Shown one piece after another: positions 20,916 through 31,805 of a DNA stretch of 64,000 bases. The DNA is taken from contig NC_080680.1 in the NCBI RefSeq assembly GCF_030445035.2, positions 94,741,157-94,805,156 of the forward strand, in the 5' to 3' direction. Below the pieces are notes generated by a model. That model was given only the letters and a program-made list of their open reading frames with translations, was not told where the DNA came from and searched no databases. Every line of letters starts with the position of its first letter. Within the stretch, counting starts at the first letter, position 1. This stretch comes from Dasypus novemcinctus (lineage: Eukaryota; Chordata; Mammalia; Cingulata; Dasypodidae). The position numbers and the translations under genes were made by a program.

Positions 20916-20924
20916 AAAAAAAAA

Positions 20925-21130
20925 GTGGAGAGTGTGGGCTATGATGTGGGCCATTGACTGTGGGGTGCAGTGATGCTCAGAGATGTACTTACCAGGTGCA
21001 ATGGATGTGTCACGATGATGGGAGAGAGTGTTGCTGTGGGGGGAGTGGGGGGTGGGGGCGGTGGGGTTGAATGGGACCTCATATTTTTTTAATGTAATTT
21101 TTAAAAATAAATAAATAATTAAAAAAAAAA
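20925..21130 (+). mobile_element. 5'-truncated L1 3' tail copy
   Basis: The sequence from 'gagagtgtgggctatgatgt' to 'gggacctcatatttttttaa' plus an A-rich tail matches the end of the L1#3 3'UTR. 'aaaaaaaaaagtggag' and 'aaaaaaaaaagtgaag' flank it. Confidence 0.85.
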
Positions 21131-21590
21131 AGTGAAGCATTGGTATCCAATAATAATGTAAAATGCCCATTCCTGCAGACAGGAACGTCTAATGCCCATT
21201 CCTCCCCTATTCTTCTGTGCTTTGCTAATTTTCTAAACTTTCATGTCTATGGCATGCTTCTTCCACAGAATGCCAGATGTAGCTGAATATGTGTCAACCT
21301 AGCAACAAGTACAAGAACAGAGAATAAGAAAATGGACTGCTTCTAAATGCTTGTTAGCATAAAAATACAATCACTTATTCATCTCAGATGCCCAGAGTGC
21401 CTCTCACATGGTTTACTTTGTATTCAATGGGAGAGCTCAGCCATGTGGGCATGTGAACTTTTATTCCTGTCCCAGACAATTGAGAAGTAAACATTAATTT
21501 ATTTGAGAATACACAGCAAAATAATATGTAATAAAATAAAGTGCCTCGTCTCACAGAGCTCCAAGTCCTTAGAAAATGGTAAAATGTTCT
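21131..21590. other. Single-copy intergenic DNA
   Basis: I see no gene, RNA or recognised repeat in this stretch. Confidence 0.5.
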
Positions 21591-21795
21591 CTCAATGCCT
21601 GAGAGTGACTGTTAGAAGTGCGCATGCTGTGGCAGGAAAGACCCAGGTTTTGCCACCTAAAAACTGTGTAGGCTTGTGGAAGTTACCTTGTTTGTAAAAC
21701 TCGAACATAATGTCTACTTTAAAGGTTGTTGTGAAAATAAAATAAAACCAGGCAAAGATCTGCTTCATGGTATGTGCTCATAAATTGGTAGGTAT
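21591..21795 (+). repeat. MIR element
   Basis: The reading includes 'gtaggcttgtggaagttacc', 'ttaaaggttgttgtgaaaat' and 'ggtatgtgctcataaattgg' in MIR order on the plus strand. Confidence 0.7.
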
Positions 21796-21847
21796 TATGA
21801 TTTTTTAAAAAGTTCAGAAGAGATGATCAAATTCATGAGTTGTCACT

Positions 21848-22285
21848 GTGTGTATCAATCAGGGTTCTCCAGAGAAACAGAACCACAAGCTATATAAAGA
21901 GATTTAAGTTTTTATGAGGAATTGACTCACATAGTTGTGGGGGCTGGCAAGTTTTAATTTTGTATGACACGCTGGAAGCAGAAAATTCTGATAAGTCTTG
22001 GGAAGGACTGGAGGATGTAGTATTGAGGAAGAACTCCTTCTGATTCTTGGAACCCTTGGTTCTCGCCATTAAGAACTCCAACTGATTGGATGAGGCCCAT
22101 GCACATTATTGAGGGTAGTCTCCTTTACTTAAAGTGAACTAATTGTAGATGCTAATTCCAAGTACCAAATACCTCCACAGCAACAGCTAGGCCAGTGTTT
22201 GACCAAACACCTGGTCACCATAACCTAGCCAATTTTATGACAATTGTTAATTTTATGACACCTAAAATTAACCACCACAGTGTGG
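21848..22285. repeat. Ancient mammalian interspersed repeat, class uncertain
   Basis: It starts 'atcaatcagggttctccaga' and ends 'aaaattaaccaccac', with 'ttggatgaggcccatgcaca' inside. This is a widely distributed mammalian repeat that I recognise by these segments but cannot name with certainty; an old LTR is my best guess. Confidence 0.5.
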
Positions 22286-22320
22286 TTGATGTAGGCTCAG
22301 TCCTTGATGGGGTTCAGCCT

Positions 22321-23198
22321 TTAGAAGTCACCAGCCAAAACTCTTTGCATAGTAAAAAGGGCTCGGAGTGCCCCCTGCACATCACGATTCCGGAGGCTGT
22401 AGATGACAGGGTTCAGCATGGGGTGATGATGGTGTACATGACAGTGGCCACACGGCCCTGCTCTTCTTCATATCGAGATGTGGGCTGGAAGTAGACTGCA
22501 ATGACTGTGCCACAGAAGAGTCCTACCACAGCCAGGTGGGAGCCATAGGTGGACATGGCCCTGGGTCTCCCAGAGGCTAAAGGTAGCCCTCGGTGAAGAT
22601 GAGCAACTGGATGTGGTGGGTGTTGGAGCACAAGAGCCTTAAAAGAGGCTGGTGGTCACAGAAGAAGTGGGGCACCTGGTGGGAGACACAGAAGGACAAG
22701 CAGGCCATAAGCAGGATATGCAGGAGGGAGTGGACATGGGATAACAGCCATGCAAGTCCCTACCAGGGCTATGCACATGGTGCAGGACATGCTCGTGGCA
22801 TATTGGAGAGGGTGCCAGATGGCCACATAGTGGTTGTAGGCTATGGCAGCCAGGAGAGAGCTATCAGTTACACCCAGGGCAAAGAAGAAGTACATTTGGG
22901 TCAGGCAGCCAGCCTGAGAGATGGAGTGGTCGTGGGCGAACAAGTTGGCCAACATCTTGGGCACAGTGACAGAGGTGAAGCAGAGATCAGCAAAGAACAG
23001 GTGGGCCAGCAGGAAGTACATGGGTGCATGAAGGGCTGGACTGGCCTGGATGGTGGCCACAATGAGTCCGTTGTCCAGTATGCCTGCCACATACAAAACC
23101 AAGAACAGTGCAAAGAGAGGCCGACGCCACCTGGGATTTGTTGTCAGTCCCAAAAGGATGAATGGGGTTTCCTTTGAAGACTTGCTGGAAGGATCCAT
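22321..23198 (-). pseudogene. OR1K1: Olfactory receptor pseudogene, OR1K1 orthologue
   Basis: Class A odorant receptors are seven-helix G-protein-coupled receptors of olfactory neurons. The ATG is at 23196-23198 ([18 protein letters not shown]). Helices 1-4 read in one frame to about 22740, with [11 protein letters not shown] and the [12 protein letters not shown] segment typical of OR1K1. The frame then shifts by one near 22740-22760 and carries [20 protein letters not shown] to a TAG at about 22585. Most of helix 5 and the next loop are deleted. Helix 6 ([10 protein letters not shown]) resumes in another frame. A further 1 bp loss near 22419 precedes [11 protein letters not shown] and the stop at 22321. 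The helix 3 D-R-Y motif reads N-H-Y and the helix 1 GN motif reads DN. It lies 5.5 kb downstream of OR5C1 in the same orientation, as in human. Assignment is from memory of the human protein. Confidence 0.88.
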
Positions 23199-23339
23199 GG
23201 CCAGGATAGTTCTTTCTCTGGAACCCCAGGGGTTCCTTTTTATTGATGGGTCATGTCCCCACTGTCTAAGGAAAAGGGTGAGAGTTAACTACATTGCTCA
23301 AAGCTTCTTGGCCATGAGAAAAATCATGGGTTTGAAGTC

Positions 23340-23510
23340 AAATAGATCTGACTATTTAAATACTGACTTTGCATGCAGGTGTGACTGTGTGCAAGTCATT
23401 TAACCTCCTACAGCCTTTTCCCTCTCTGGGCCTTAGGCTCCCCATCTGTACGTTGAGAAGCCTGAACTAAGAGATCTTTAAGGTCACTTCCAAGTTTGAT
23501 ATTTTGTAAT
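23340..23510 (+). repeat. MIR element
   Basis: 'gtgcaagtcatttaacctcc', 'ctctgggccttaggctcccc' and the following 'aggtcacttccaag' are MIR core text on the plus strand, about 140 bp upstream of the OR1K1 relic's ATG. Confidence 0.75.
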
Positions 23511-24040
23511 TTGAAGCAAAACCAGAACAAAAAAATCTGGTTGATTCCCTGGAAACCTTTTCTCATGAAATCAAACTCTTACTAAGCATTTAACAAATGC
23601 ATACTTCTTTGTGAGAAACTCATGCGGACAGATGGACTCACCTGCCAAAGATGCAGAGACTTAATTCTTAAGGATAGAGGCAACTTATCTCAATGCCTAC
23701 CATTTTTCCCCTGTCTGAATCCCATTGCATAAACCCTGGACAATTCTCTAAGAGAGGGTATTAAAAGAAGAGTTTAGTATTCAGATTTGAGGACCCTCCT
23801 GTGGACTCCTGCGAGCAAATGATCTCCTAACTTCTTTCTATGTCCTCTATCAAAAAAAAAAATACAAAGTCAAATGAAGGATCTTCCTATCCTAGTTTCT
23901 TCCTTTCTTTCCTCTGTTTTTTAAAACAGCATCTTTTCTCCAACTCCAATCATGTCCCAGGAGGGAAAGTGGATCAAGATGAGTGGGTAGGATGGAAGGT
24001 GGAAGCCTGTTTATAAAATTGCTTTTGGAAACTGAACCTG
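23511..24040. other. Single-copy intergenic DNA between the receptors
   Basis: No gene or repeat is recognised. Confidence 0.5.
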
Positions 24041-24740
24041 CTCTGACATATGTCTAAGTTGGTTCTGATGAACATCCAAATATATGGGGCTGTTTTCAGA
24101 AACATACATAGTCACAAACAAAACCACACATGCAGACGTGCAGCTGCAAACATATAGGCACGAGCAATCATACAGAAATGTGGACCCAGCACACTCATTC
24201 ACACCCAAGTAAACACACAGACAAGCACAACCACAAAGACCCACAGACCTGGATAATCAAACACATAAACACATGGTCAAATGCAATCCTACAATCACAG
24301 TGAGGCTGGAGGGTGGCAATCATTCATGTATTCCTGTGCATGGAGTCATACGCCACCGTCACAGCTACTCTGACCCATCGTGCACCTTTGTCTTTTCCCT
24401 GACCACCTACTGTATGACAAGCATTCTACCAGTTCACTCATACACACCCAGTCACAACCAGTGACACCACTTATGACACAATTACATCCCTGAGCATGGA
24501 CACAGGGTCCCACAGCCTCACACTTTTATGTACATGGCTATGCTCACATAGGCTCATGATGGATGACAGTAGGGACATACTGCCCTAAGAGACACATTCA
24601 TGTACACATTGCCCCCCTGACAATGACCCCATCATGCAATGATGGTGATGCACAATTACAGTTTCAACACACAACACACACTGTCATACATGCTGACTCA
24701 CGCACACCGACACACACAGGAAGACAGAGTGACATACTCT
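24041..24740. repeat. Diffuse CA-rich tract
   Basis: The stretch is rich in imperfect 'cacacaga', 'acatac' and 'cacaca' words with no stable period. It looks like a decayed microsatellite/minisatellite. The open frames across it have low-complexity products and are not considered genes. Confidence 0.5.
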
Positions 24741-25280
24741 CCAGCCTGGCCCTTTGCCTCCAGGAATACTCTATGGCCTCTCCACATCACAGAAGGGCAC
24801 AGCAGCAGGGACCAGGTGTATCCTGTCTCCAGAAGGTCTGAGGAGGGAGTTACTGGCTACACTTACATGGTTTGGGGCCTTGGGAGCACCTTAGCTTCTC
24901 TCAAAGGCAACTGCTTCCCCTGGTCCCTCATCCCTGGGGCAGGAGGCAACTCGGTTCTGGAGCTTATTATCCTTCCTCTCTAGGGCCCAGTTTAATGAGG
25001 GAGGAGGTAGTTGGTGCAGCCTCCAACTCTGGGGACCAGTTTGTCTAGTGTAGGAGTGGCATGTGGAGTGCCATGTATGGTGAAGCTGGGCTCCCCAGTC
25101 CGTCTTATGGGGGCCAGAGAGAAAGGTTTGACTAACTCCTGAATCCCAAGCAGAGTGACCAGGGACAGGAGAGACCAGGGTTTAGAGGGGTAGCTTCAGG
25201 GTCCAACATTACTGTCCCCTCAGTGGTTGTCTGCTGATTTATTATAGGAAGGATAGGGGTGTGGAAGGGAATGTACCTGT
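24741..25280. other. Single-copy GC-moderate intergenic DNA
   Basis: No gene or repeat is recognised. Confidence 0.45.
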
Positions 25281-25560
25281 GGTGACAGTGGCAGTGCGTA
25301 TGATTGTGTGTGTTTGTGTGAGACAGTGTGTGTAGGATTGTATGCCTTGGTGTGGAGAGAGTGATTGTGTCTCTGTGTAATTGTATGTGTTCACGAGCTT
25401 GAGTGTGTGTCTGAGTGTGTAGCTGTATATATGTGTCTCTGTGGTGGTCATATTTATGAGTGTGTTTTTTTTTGTATGTGTGCATGCATGTTTCTGATAT
25501 GAGATTGGGTCTGTGTTTGAAGGATTATGTGTTTATATATGTGTATTATGGTATTAGAGA
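25281..25560. repeat. Imperfect TG-rich tract
   Basis: Interrupted 'gtgtgtgt' and 'tgtctgagtg' words run for about 280 bp. The 117-residue minus-strand open frame across it (25132-25485) is a His/Thr-rich low-complexity artefact. Confidence 0.65.
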
Positions 25561-25599
25561 ATTGCACCTTTATGTAGCTTTCCAGATGGGAGTGACTAC

Positions 25600-25960
25600 A
25601 CATGACTCGGGACAACTGTAGAGAGAATTTTGAACATATGAATTTTCAATGATTCCCTATTATCTGTTGAATAAAGTCCAAATCCTTTACTTAATATTCC
25701 AAGCTATAGAGAGTCCTTCCTGTTCCTAAATCTTCAATCCTCAAATTTCCCTCCTCTTCTTCCCCCAACTCCCCTTTCAAGCCAGTTAAATTGGTCTTCT
25801 TAGAGTCTCCTGCATACACTGAGCTCATTTTACTTCCCTGCCTCTCTCTGTTCTAGTCCTTCCCCCTGGAAGGCACTTTTCCCTAAATTCTGCTTATCCA
25901 AATTCTGCCCGTGTTTTAGTGCTTAACTAATTTTGTGTAATAAGTGCTTCAAATCACCCC
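25600..25960 (+). repeat. Probable L2-type LINE fragment
   Basis: 'ccccctggaaggcacttttc' followed by a pyrimidine-rich stretch resembles L2 3' ends. The match is weak and the boundaries are approximate. Confidence 0.35.
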
Positions 25961-26699
25961 AGTTCTGCTTCCCCATCCCAAATCTGCTCCTATCCTGACT
26001 ACCTGTCTTAGCAAATGGTTGAAGGAAGTTTAAAAGAGAATTACTTTATGAGAACTGAGTGAGCACTACTGAATATCTCATTTTAGGAAGGAAGATCTCC
26101 CTTCATTCTCCAGGTTGGCCTCTGTTGTGGTCTTCTAATTCCTCACTCTCCCCTCATGTTTATTTTCTTATCTACTGAACAGGTCCAGTATTATAGCTTG
26201 CAATTTAATGGTTCCTTTAGTTGATTTTTAAGATTTATATAGGGTTTATTGTGTCTGGCTAATTTATTAAAGCTAAACATGTGGAAAGACTTATGAACAT
26301 CCTGCATGACTAAGATAATGGGAAAGACCATTTTATCTGGTAATCTTCTTCCATCCATGGTGGGTGCTGAGGACACAAGAACCCACATAAAAAAGAAAAG
26401 GCATGGAAGTGTTCTTTGAGTGTAAAAATCATTGAATTGGGATAAAACCTCACATTTGTGGTCTTGCTGTTGCCAACTCTTTTGAAAATGCCTCTAATTC
26501 TTGTCATGGCATGTGCGTTGTTATGGTGATAAGGGGTAAGAGGAGATGGTGAACTGGGAAAAGAGTATAAAAACTTGTGAAAGAGAGGAATGTGAATGTA
26601 TTTAGGATTTCATCAAAATGTGCTCCTTTGGGTTGAGTCTGGGATATTGCATTAGTTGCTCTTAAGATGCTGGTTTATCAGGAAATAGGTTTCCTGAAA
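25961..26699. other. Single-copy intergenic DNA
   Basis: No gene or repeat is recognised. Confidence 0.45.
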
Positions 26700-26815
26700 G
26701 GGTGACTAACTCATCCTGATTTGCCTAAACTGTTCCAGTTTTAAACCTAAATTCTTATATCCCAAGAACCCCACTCAGTCCCAGGCAAACCATGATGGTT
26801 GGTCAGGAATCCTAT
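26700..26815. mobile_element. Short palindromic DNA-transposon remnant
   Basis: The start 'agggtgactaactcatcctg' and the end 'accatgatggttggtcagga' are imperfect inverted repeats around 'ccagttttaaacct'. A better-preserved relative lies at 40855-40970. Confidence 0.55.
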
Positions 26816-27480
26816 AAAATTCTCTTTGATTTGAAGAGATGGTTTTGTCTACATCCCCCTCTCCATTAGACTGGGGCCTCCAAGAAGGCCATAGTTACTA
26901 AGAGGGAGGGCCTGGTAACAAGGGACACACCACCCTAAATCTAGTTTAAAGCTCTTAAGTATTCCTGTAGTCTAAGTATCAGGCAGTTGATTTCTTTTTG
27001 AAGGGGAAGTTGGTGGGGCAAGGCTAGTCTCTGGCCGAGGCCCAAGATAGAGACTCTATGGGGAACCTATTGGGTGGTGATATTGGGACATTGTTTGAGT
27101 CCCATACCTGTCAACCCAGTCCTCGCCTTTGCCATAATCAGGGGAACTGGAAGGAGGGTCAGGCAGGAGCAAACACTTGGCTCTGGCCATGTTTCACCTT
27201 TCCTTGGAAGCTTCTGCATCTAACTTCTGGGACCCACTCTGTTGTGCTCCTGCAGGGAGAAACTTTCCTAGGCAGAATGCAGAGCCAAAGATCTTGTCCA
27301 TGTGTAACTATGTCATGGAGACAAAGGAAATTCTGTCAAAATTGTGAACTCAGAGTGGATGTAAGTCTTAAGAGCATTGGGTCTGCAGGGTCCAGTGTGA
27401 CCTAAGGCTTGAAGCACTCTGGTTACCATCTCCCAAGAGGTCCACATTATGCATTTTCTCTCTGAACCCCAACTCTACTT
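26816..27480. other. Single-copy intergenic DNA
   Basis: No conserved gene is recognised. A 115-residue plus-strand open frame (27058-27405) has no recognisable family and no supporting splice or promoter context. Confidence 0.45.
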
Positions 27481-28150
27481 CTGGATGTTGTAATGTTAAC
27501 ACAAACCAGTCATGATATTAACCCTACAAACCACATACTTACTCAAGCATGAATGAAAGTTAAGTCTACCAATAACCAATCTTTACCTTTAGGCTTTAAG
27601 CAGCACTAACCATTATAAATAATCTTAAGTCTTATAGTGACCCAAATATGTCAATTTGAAACTTAAAATGCTCTTCTTATCCCTAACTTTCCTTTAGTTC
27701 TGATCCTAACCCAAATGCCATAGTAACTAGACAGCAATTTACTCCTATTGCAAACATTATCCATATACCAATGTATCAGAGCTCTAATTCAAACTAACTC
27801 TACTCAAATTTAATTTAGCAATAAAAATGAAACCTGTTCAGGCAATCTTAATTAGTCTTGTGCTCTACATTCACCCTACAATATTTCTAATAAGAGCTCA
27901 AGTTTACCCAAACTCTAACTCACTCCTAAATTTATCCCAAATCTACTCCTAATTACAATCAACCAAAATCCTAAAATTTATGTAATTTAAATTCAATCCA
28001 AAATTTGCCTAATAACTTCTTAATTCTAAATCAAATTCTGGCTCTATCCTAGACCTAACCCTAGTCTTATCCATAGCCTAAATGTTAATCCTAACCCTAT
28101 TCTAACCATAACCATAATTATGACCCTGTCCTATGCCTGAACTAGTCTAA
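27480..28150. repeat. Degenerate CTAACC-rich (telomere-like) tract
   Basis: The plus strand is strikingly poor in G and full of words such as 'ctaaccc', 'cctaac', 'ccataacc' and 'atcctaaccctattctaacc', with only approximate hexamer spacing. It looks like a decayed CCCTAA-type array or related low-complexity satellite. Confidence 0.55.
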
Positions 28151-28700
28151 ATGTTGGCATTTTAGGAATGAGCTTATGCATGTCCCGATGCTGTTCTGCC
28201 ATTTCCTTGAGAGATGGAATCTAGGCTACAAGGGAGGGATGCTTGCCTAATCAGATTCAGTCCCATTCTTTGCCCTGAGTGAGTTCTGAAGGTGCTCTCT
28301 GAAGGTCAAAGAGAGCATCAGCAACATCTATGGGTCAAAAGAACTGTAAAAGCGGACACTTGGAGGCAACACAGCTCTCACTTTGCATTTCTGGGGATCA
28401 GCCTGATTGTAAGTTCTGGTGGAAAATAAACCTTATGTTACTTCACCTGGTAACACTTAGGAACTTTCATGCTTTGGACACTGGAGAATCTAAGGCAGTT
28501 CAGTAGCAACATTAACCTCATCTTGGTTCTGACTCTAGGTCTACCCTTGTTCTACCCAGGTTCCTGCCTCTCTTCTATGCCTCTCTTCTGCCTCTCCCTT
28601 CATAGCCCCTTAAACAATGACAAGAGACATTCAAGCCAGAGGCACATTCATCTTTACCCTCAGTGACAGGGACCAGAAAGTGTCCTCATCTCTTCAAAAT
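28151..28700. other. Intergenic DNA downstream of OR5C1
   Basis: A few further 'cattaacc/gttctgactctagg' words continue the CTAACC character weakly near 28505-28560. I find no AATAAA polyadenylation hexamer on the minus strand in the first 100 bp after the OR5C1 stop. Confidence 0.4.
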
Positions 28701-28705
28701 CCCTC

Positions 28706-29689
28706 CTAACTGGCCTTTCCAAATCTCTTATTGGTGTCCTGCCATGGACAGGAGAGATGGCTGAAGGTCCTCCTGAGGGCATCCTTGACCTCCTTGTTGC
28801 GGAGACTGTAGATGAGTGGGTTGAGAGCTGGAATGACAAGTGTGTAAAACACAGATGCCATCTTGTCAGTGTCCAGGGTATAGCTGGAGCTGGGACGCAG
28901 GTACATGAAAATGAGTGTCCCATAGAGCATAGCCACAGCTGTGAGGTGGGAGCCACAGGTAGAAGCTGCTCGCTGACGGCCCTCAGCTGAGCGCATGTGG
29001 ATCACAGCCCAAGCAATGAAGCCATAAGAGATGGCAATAACTAACACTGTGGCCATCTGGATGAAGCCACAGATGGCAAAGAGGAGGAGTTCATTGAGAC
29101 TGATGTCATTGCATGCAATGGCCAGCAGTGGAGGGATATCGCAGAAGAAGCTGTTGACCTCGTGGGAGCGGCAGAAGCTCAGACGAAAGGTGAAGGTTGT
29201 GTGGACAAAGGCACTCACTGCCCCTCCCAGGCCTGATGCTCCCAGCAAGGCCAGGCACAGACGCCGTGACATGACGGTTGTATAGAGAAGAGGGTTTCCA
29301 ATGGCCACGTAGCGGTCATAGGCCATGGCTGCCAACAGGCAACACTCAGCATCAGCCAGCCCTGCAAAGACAAACATCTGCAGGGCACAGGCTGCATAAG
29401 GGATGGTGGCATGGGGCAGCAGCAGGTCCACTAGCATCTTAGGGCCAATGGCTGAAGAATAGCAAGCATCCAGCAGGGAGAGGTTGGCCAGAAAGAAGTA
29501 CATGGGTGTGTGGAGCCGGGTATCCATGCTGATCAACAGTACCATGCCCACATTTCCCAGAAGGCTCACCAGGTAGATGGGCAGGAAGATCAGGAAGAGG
29601 GTTATGCGCAGATCCCAGCGATCAGTGATGCCCAGGAGGATGAATTCAGCAGGGGCCACCCTGGACCAGGTGAGGTTCTCTTGGGTCAT
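28706..29689 (-). CDS. OR5C1: Olfactory receptor 5C1, intact
   Basis: This encodes a seven-helix odorant receptor expected to couple to G-olf in the olfactory cilium membrane; the ligand is unknown. The product from the ATG at 29687-29689 is 327 residues, against about 320 in human OR5C1. It has an N-terminal glycosylation site (NLT), GN in helix 1, [22 protein letters not shown] at the end of helix 3, extracellular-loop cysteines (FFCDIPPLL), [15 protein letters not shown] in helix 6 and [12 protein letters not shown] in helix 7. YVAI is followed by Gly where most receptors have Cys. The frame is open about 11 codons further upstream, but that stretch has no ATG and is a polypyrimidine tract with a splice acceptor, so the ATG at 29689 is preferred. 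The C-terminus is slightly longer than I recall for human. No disruption is seen. Neighbouring OR1K1 supports orthology. Confidence 0.93.
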   Translation of the reverse strand: MTQENLTWSRVAPAEFILLGITDRWDLRITLFLIFLPIYLVSLLGNVGMVLLISMDTRLHTPMYFFLANLSLLDACYSSAIGPKMLVDLLLPHATIPYAACALQMFVFAGLADAECCLLAAMAYDRYVAIGNPLLYTTVMSRRLCLALLGASGLGGAVSAFVHTTFTFRLSFCRSHEVNSFFCDIPPLLAIACNDISLNELLLFAICGFIQMATVLVIAISYGFIAWAVIHMRSAEGRQRAASTCGSHLTAVAMLYGTLIFMYLRPSSSYTLDTDKMASVFYTLVIPALNPLIYSLRNKEVKDALRRTFSHLSCPWQDTNKRFGKAS

Positions 29690-29704
29690 CCTGCTAGGCA
29701 GAGA

Positions 29705-29722
29705 CTGAGGAGAGAAAAGCAA
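29705..29722 (-). promoter_or_regulatory. Predicted 3' splice site upstream of the OR5C1 coding exon
   Basis: Minus-strand sense 'ttgcttttctctcctcag' is a polypyrimidine tract with a terminal AG, 15 bases before the ATG. Olfactory receptor genes typically have non-coding 5' exons spliced to a single coding exon. The 5' exon and promoter are not identified. Confidence 0.65.
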
Positions 29723-29774
29723 GAGGGAGATGAAAGAAAGGTCATGACCTTGAATGGAGGAGATAGCACTTTAT

Positions 29775-29995
29775 ACTGGGAGTCACAAAATGTGCCACAA
29801 AATTGTTGAGTGACCTTAGACAAGTAATTAACTTCTCAAAACCTTAGTTTGTAACTCTGCAAAGTGACTAAAATTTATTTTTCATGAAGGGAGGAGTATT
29901 GTCTGTTGTTCTCTTTTGTATCCATATTACTGAGGATGTTGCCTGGCACAAAGTAGGTGCTCAATAAGTATTTGCTGAATGAATAAATGATGAGG
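29775..29995 (+). repeat. MIR element
   Basis: 'tgagtgaccttagacaagta' through 'ggtgctcaataagtatttgc' and 'tgaatgaataaatga' give a nearly complete MIR on the plus strand. Confidence 0.8.
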
Positions 29996-30720
29996 TCTAG
30001 TCAGGGAATAAAAGCTCCATTACTGTTCATGTATTCTTTTTCAGATTCTCAGGGAAGGAAAGGTACTCAGTACAACAGGCAGAAAGAGTCTCTCTGATCC
30101 AAGTGTTTAACTAGCTATGAGTCTTGATATTTGCTGGGAGGACATGCTCTCATTGTAGTAAGACCTGGAAATTGAGAATGCATCAGGGGCCTGGTATCTT
30201 GGAGAGACAGCATGGAGTGGAAAGAAAGGAGCATTTGAATGTATATCTGGGGTGGATAGTTCACCACTTTGAGCTCAAATTTTTTTATCAGTATAAAGTG
30301 AATAAAAAGCTTGTAGGTTTTTCCCCCAGGGATTCAATGAGATAATGCAAATAAAGCATCCCAAACAGGACCTGGCCAAAATAGGAACTTAACGAAGTTC
30401 TAATGAATTAAATTTAACTAGATGCCCTGCCTGAAAACTGGAAGGAAGTAGTTCTAAGGCAATCAAAAGTTCCAGAAAATGCAACGTTGCTTCATACTTC
30501 TGTACCCTTGCACTTATTCTGCTACCTAGAAGCTTTTCTTCTTTCTGTGTGTGAAGAAAGCTGCCTCCAATATGAAGCATTCCCTGATTTACCCAAAGAA
30601 AATTTAACTTCTTCCTTGTTTGTGCTCTGCTCTACTGGAGCATATATTAATCATGATACTTGGCCATTCTAATGAAATTATTTTTTATGGGTCTCCCTCT
30701 TCTTCAACAAACATTTTTTA
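29996..30720. other. Intergenic DNA with a weak MIR-like trace
   Basis: 'attcaatgagataatgcaaa' near 30330 resembles a MIR 3' part. Nothing else is recognised. Confidence 0.4.
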
Positions 30721-30724
30721 AGTG

Positions 30725-31020
30725 TTACTATGTGCTAAGAATGGCCCTGAAATTTGTTTTCTAGCTACAGGGTCTGGTATATTATCAGTGCTCAATAAAT
30801 GTTAATATGAAACAAAGACTATGGACATAAGTACTGCACAGACTTGGTTTTGAGTCCAGCTTCCACCACTTTCTAGTGTGTAACTTGGGACAAGTCACTT
30901 CACCTCTTTCAACCTCAGTTTTCTCATTGTAAAGTAGAGATCCTATTATTTGCATTGGAGGGTTTCAGAGGTTATAGCTGTGTAGCATAGGACCTGGAGT
31001 AGAGTAAATGCTCTTTCCCC
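30725..31020 (+). repeat. Two MIR fragments
   Basis: The first ends 'cagtgctcaataaatgttaa' near 30800. The second runs from 'tggttttgagtccagcttcc' to 'cctcagttttctcattgtaa' (30845-31015). Confidence 0.75.
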
Positions 31021-31089
31021 TTCCTTTAAGAGAAACTTAGATGTTTTGGATCTACCTGTGCCAGGTGAGGATGATGGTCTTTCTGCGAA

Positions 31090-31510
31090 GCATAACTTGG
31101 ATGAGAAAAAGTTTGATGATACTGCATGTTGGTGAGGTTGTGCTGGTGGGAATCTAAATTGGGACATTTGAAGGGCAATTTGACAGTTAACTACCCCGAA
31201 CTTTACATACTCCAGTAATTCCAATTCTTGGTTTTTACCTTTGAAAACTCCCATATAAGCACAGCAGGAGACATGCACAATGGTGTACACTTCCGGACTG
31301 TTTGTAATAGCCCAACATTAGTCAGCCTAAATGCTTATCAATAGGCTCATGGTAGTTAAAAATGAATGCACTTACCTGATACATATCAATATGGAGAAAC
31401 CTCAAAAACTCATCGAGATAAAATTTAATTTGCAGAAAAAGTACAGACTGTTAAAAAATACAAAACAATAACATGTTTTCTATGTATATATATGTATACA
31501 AAATATACTG
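31090..31510 (+). mobile_element. Ancient L1 (L1M) ORF2 3' fragment
   Basis: 'tgttggtgaggttgtgctgg' through 'gtttgtaatagcccaacatt' is the plus-strand C-terminal ORF2 text of old L1M elements, with 'gaaacctcaaaaactcat' further on. It is fully decayed. Confidence 0.75.
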
Positions 31511-31589
31511 CTGGTGCTCCAATAAGAAAGGGGGCATCAAGGCATCTCATTTCATCACCTTTGCCACTTCCCCATATCCAGAACTGATC

Positions 31590-31805
31590 CTTTTATTTTT
31601 TTAAGATTCAGCTCAGATGTCATCTTTTATAAGAAGCCTTGTATGAACACCCCACTCCCCAAAATCTCATGCTGGAATCTCACTCACTGGGCTCTCTGTA
31701 TCACAGCTCTACTCCATTGTCATGTAATTATCTGAGTGTCTCCCTTCACCTAACCAAGCATCCTGAGGTCTGGGACCTTCCTAATTCATTTGTATCTCAG
31801 GGATA
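31590..31805 (+). repeat. L2 3' end
   Basis: 'agattcagctcagatgtcat', 'agaagccttgtatgaacacc' and 'ctgaggtctgggacc' follow L2 3'-end order. Confidence 0.8.

Noticed and set aside
22593-23177. Plus-strand 194-residue open frame
   Set aside because: It is the antisense shadow of the OR1K1 relic and encodes no known family.
25132-25485. Minus-strand His/Thr-rich 117-residue frame
   Set aside because: It is translation of the TG/CA-rich low-complexity tract.
27058-27405. Plus-strand 115-residue frame as a possible novel gene
   Set aside because: It has no family features, splice context or second supporting signal, and its length is unremarkable for chance in this composition.
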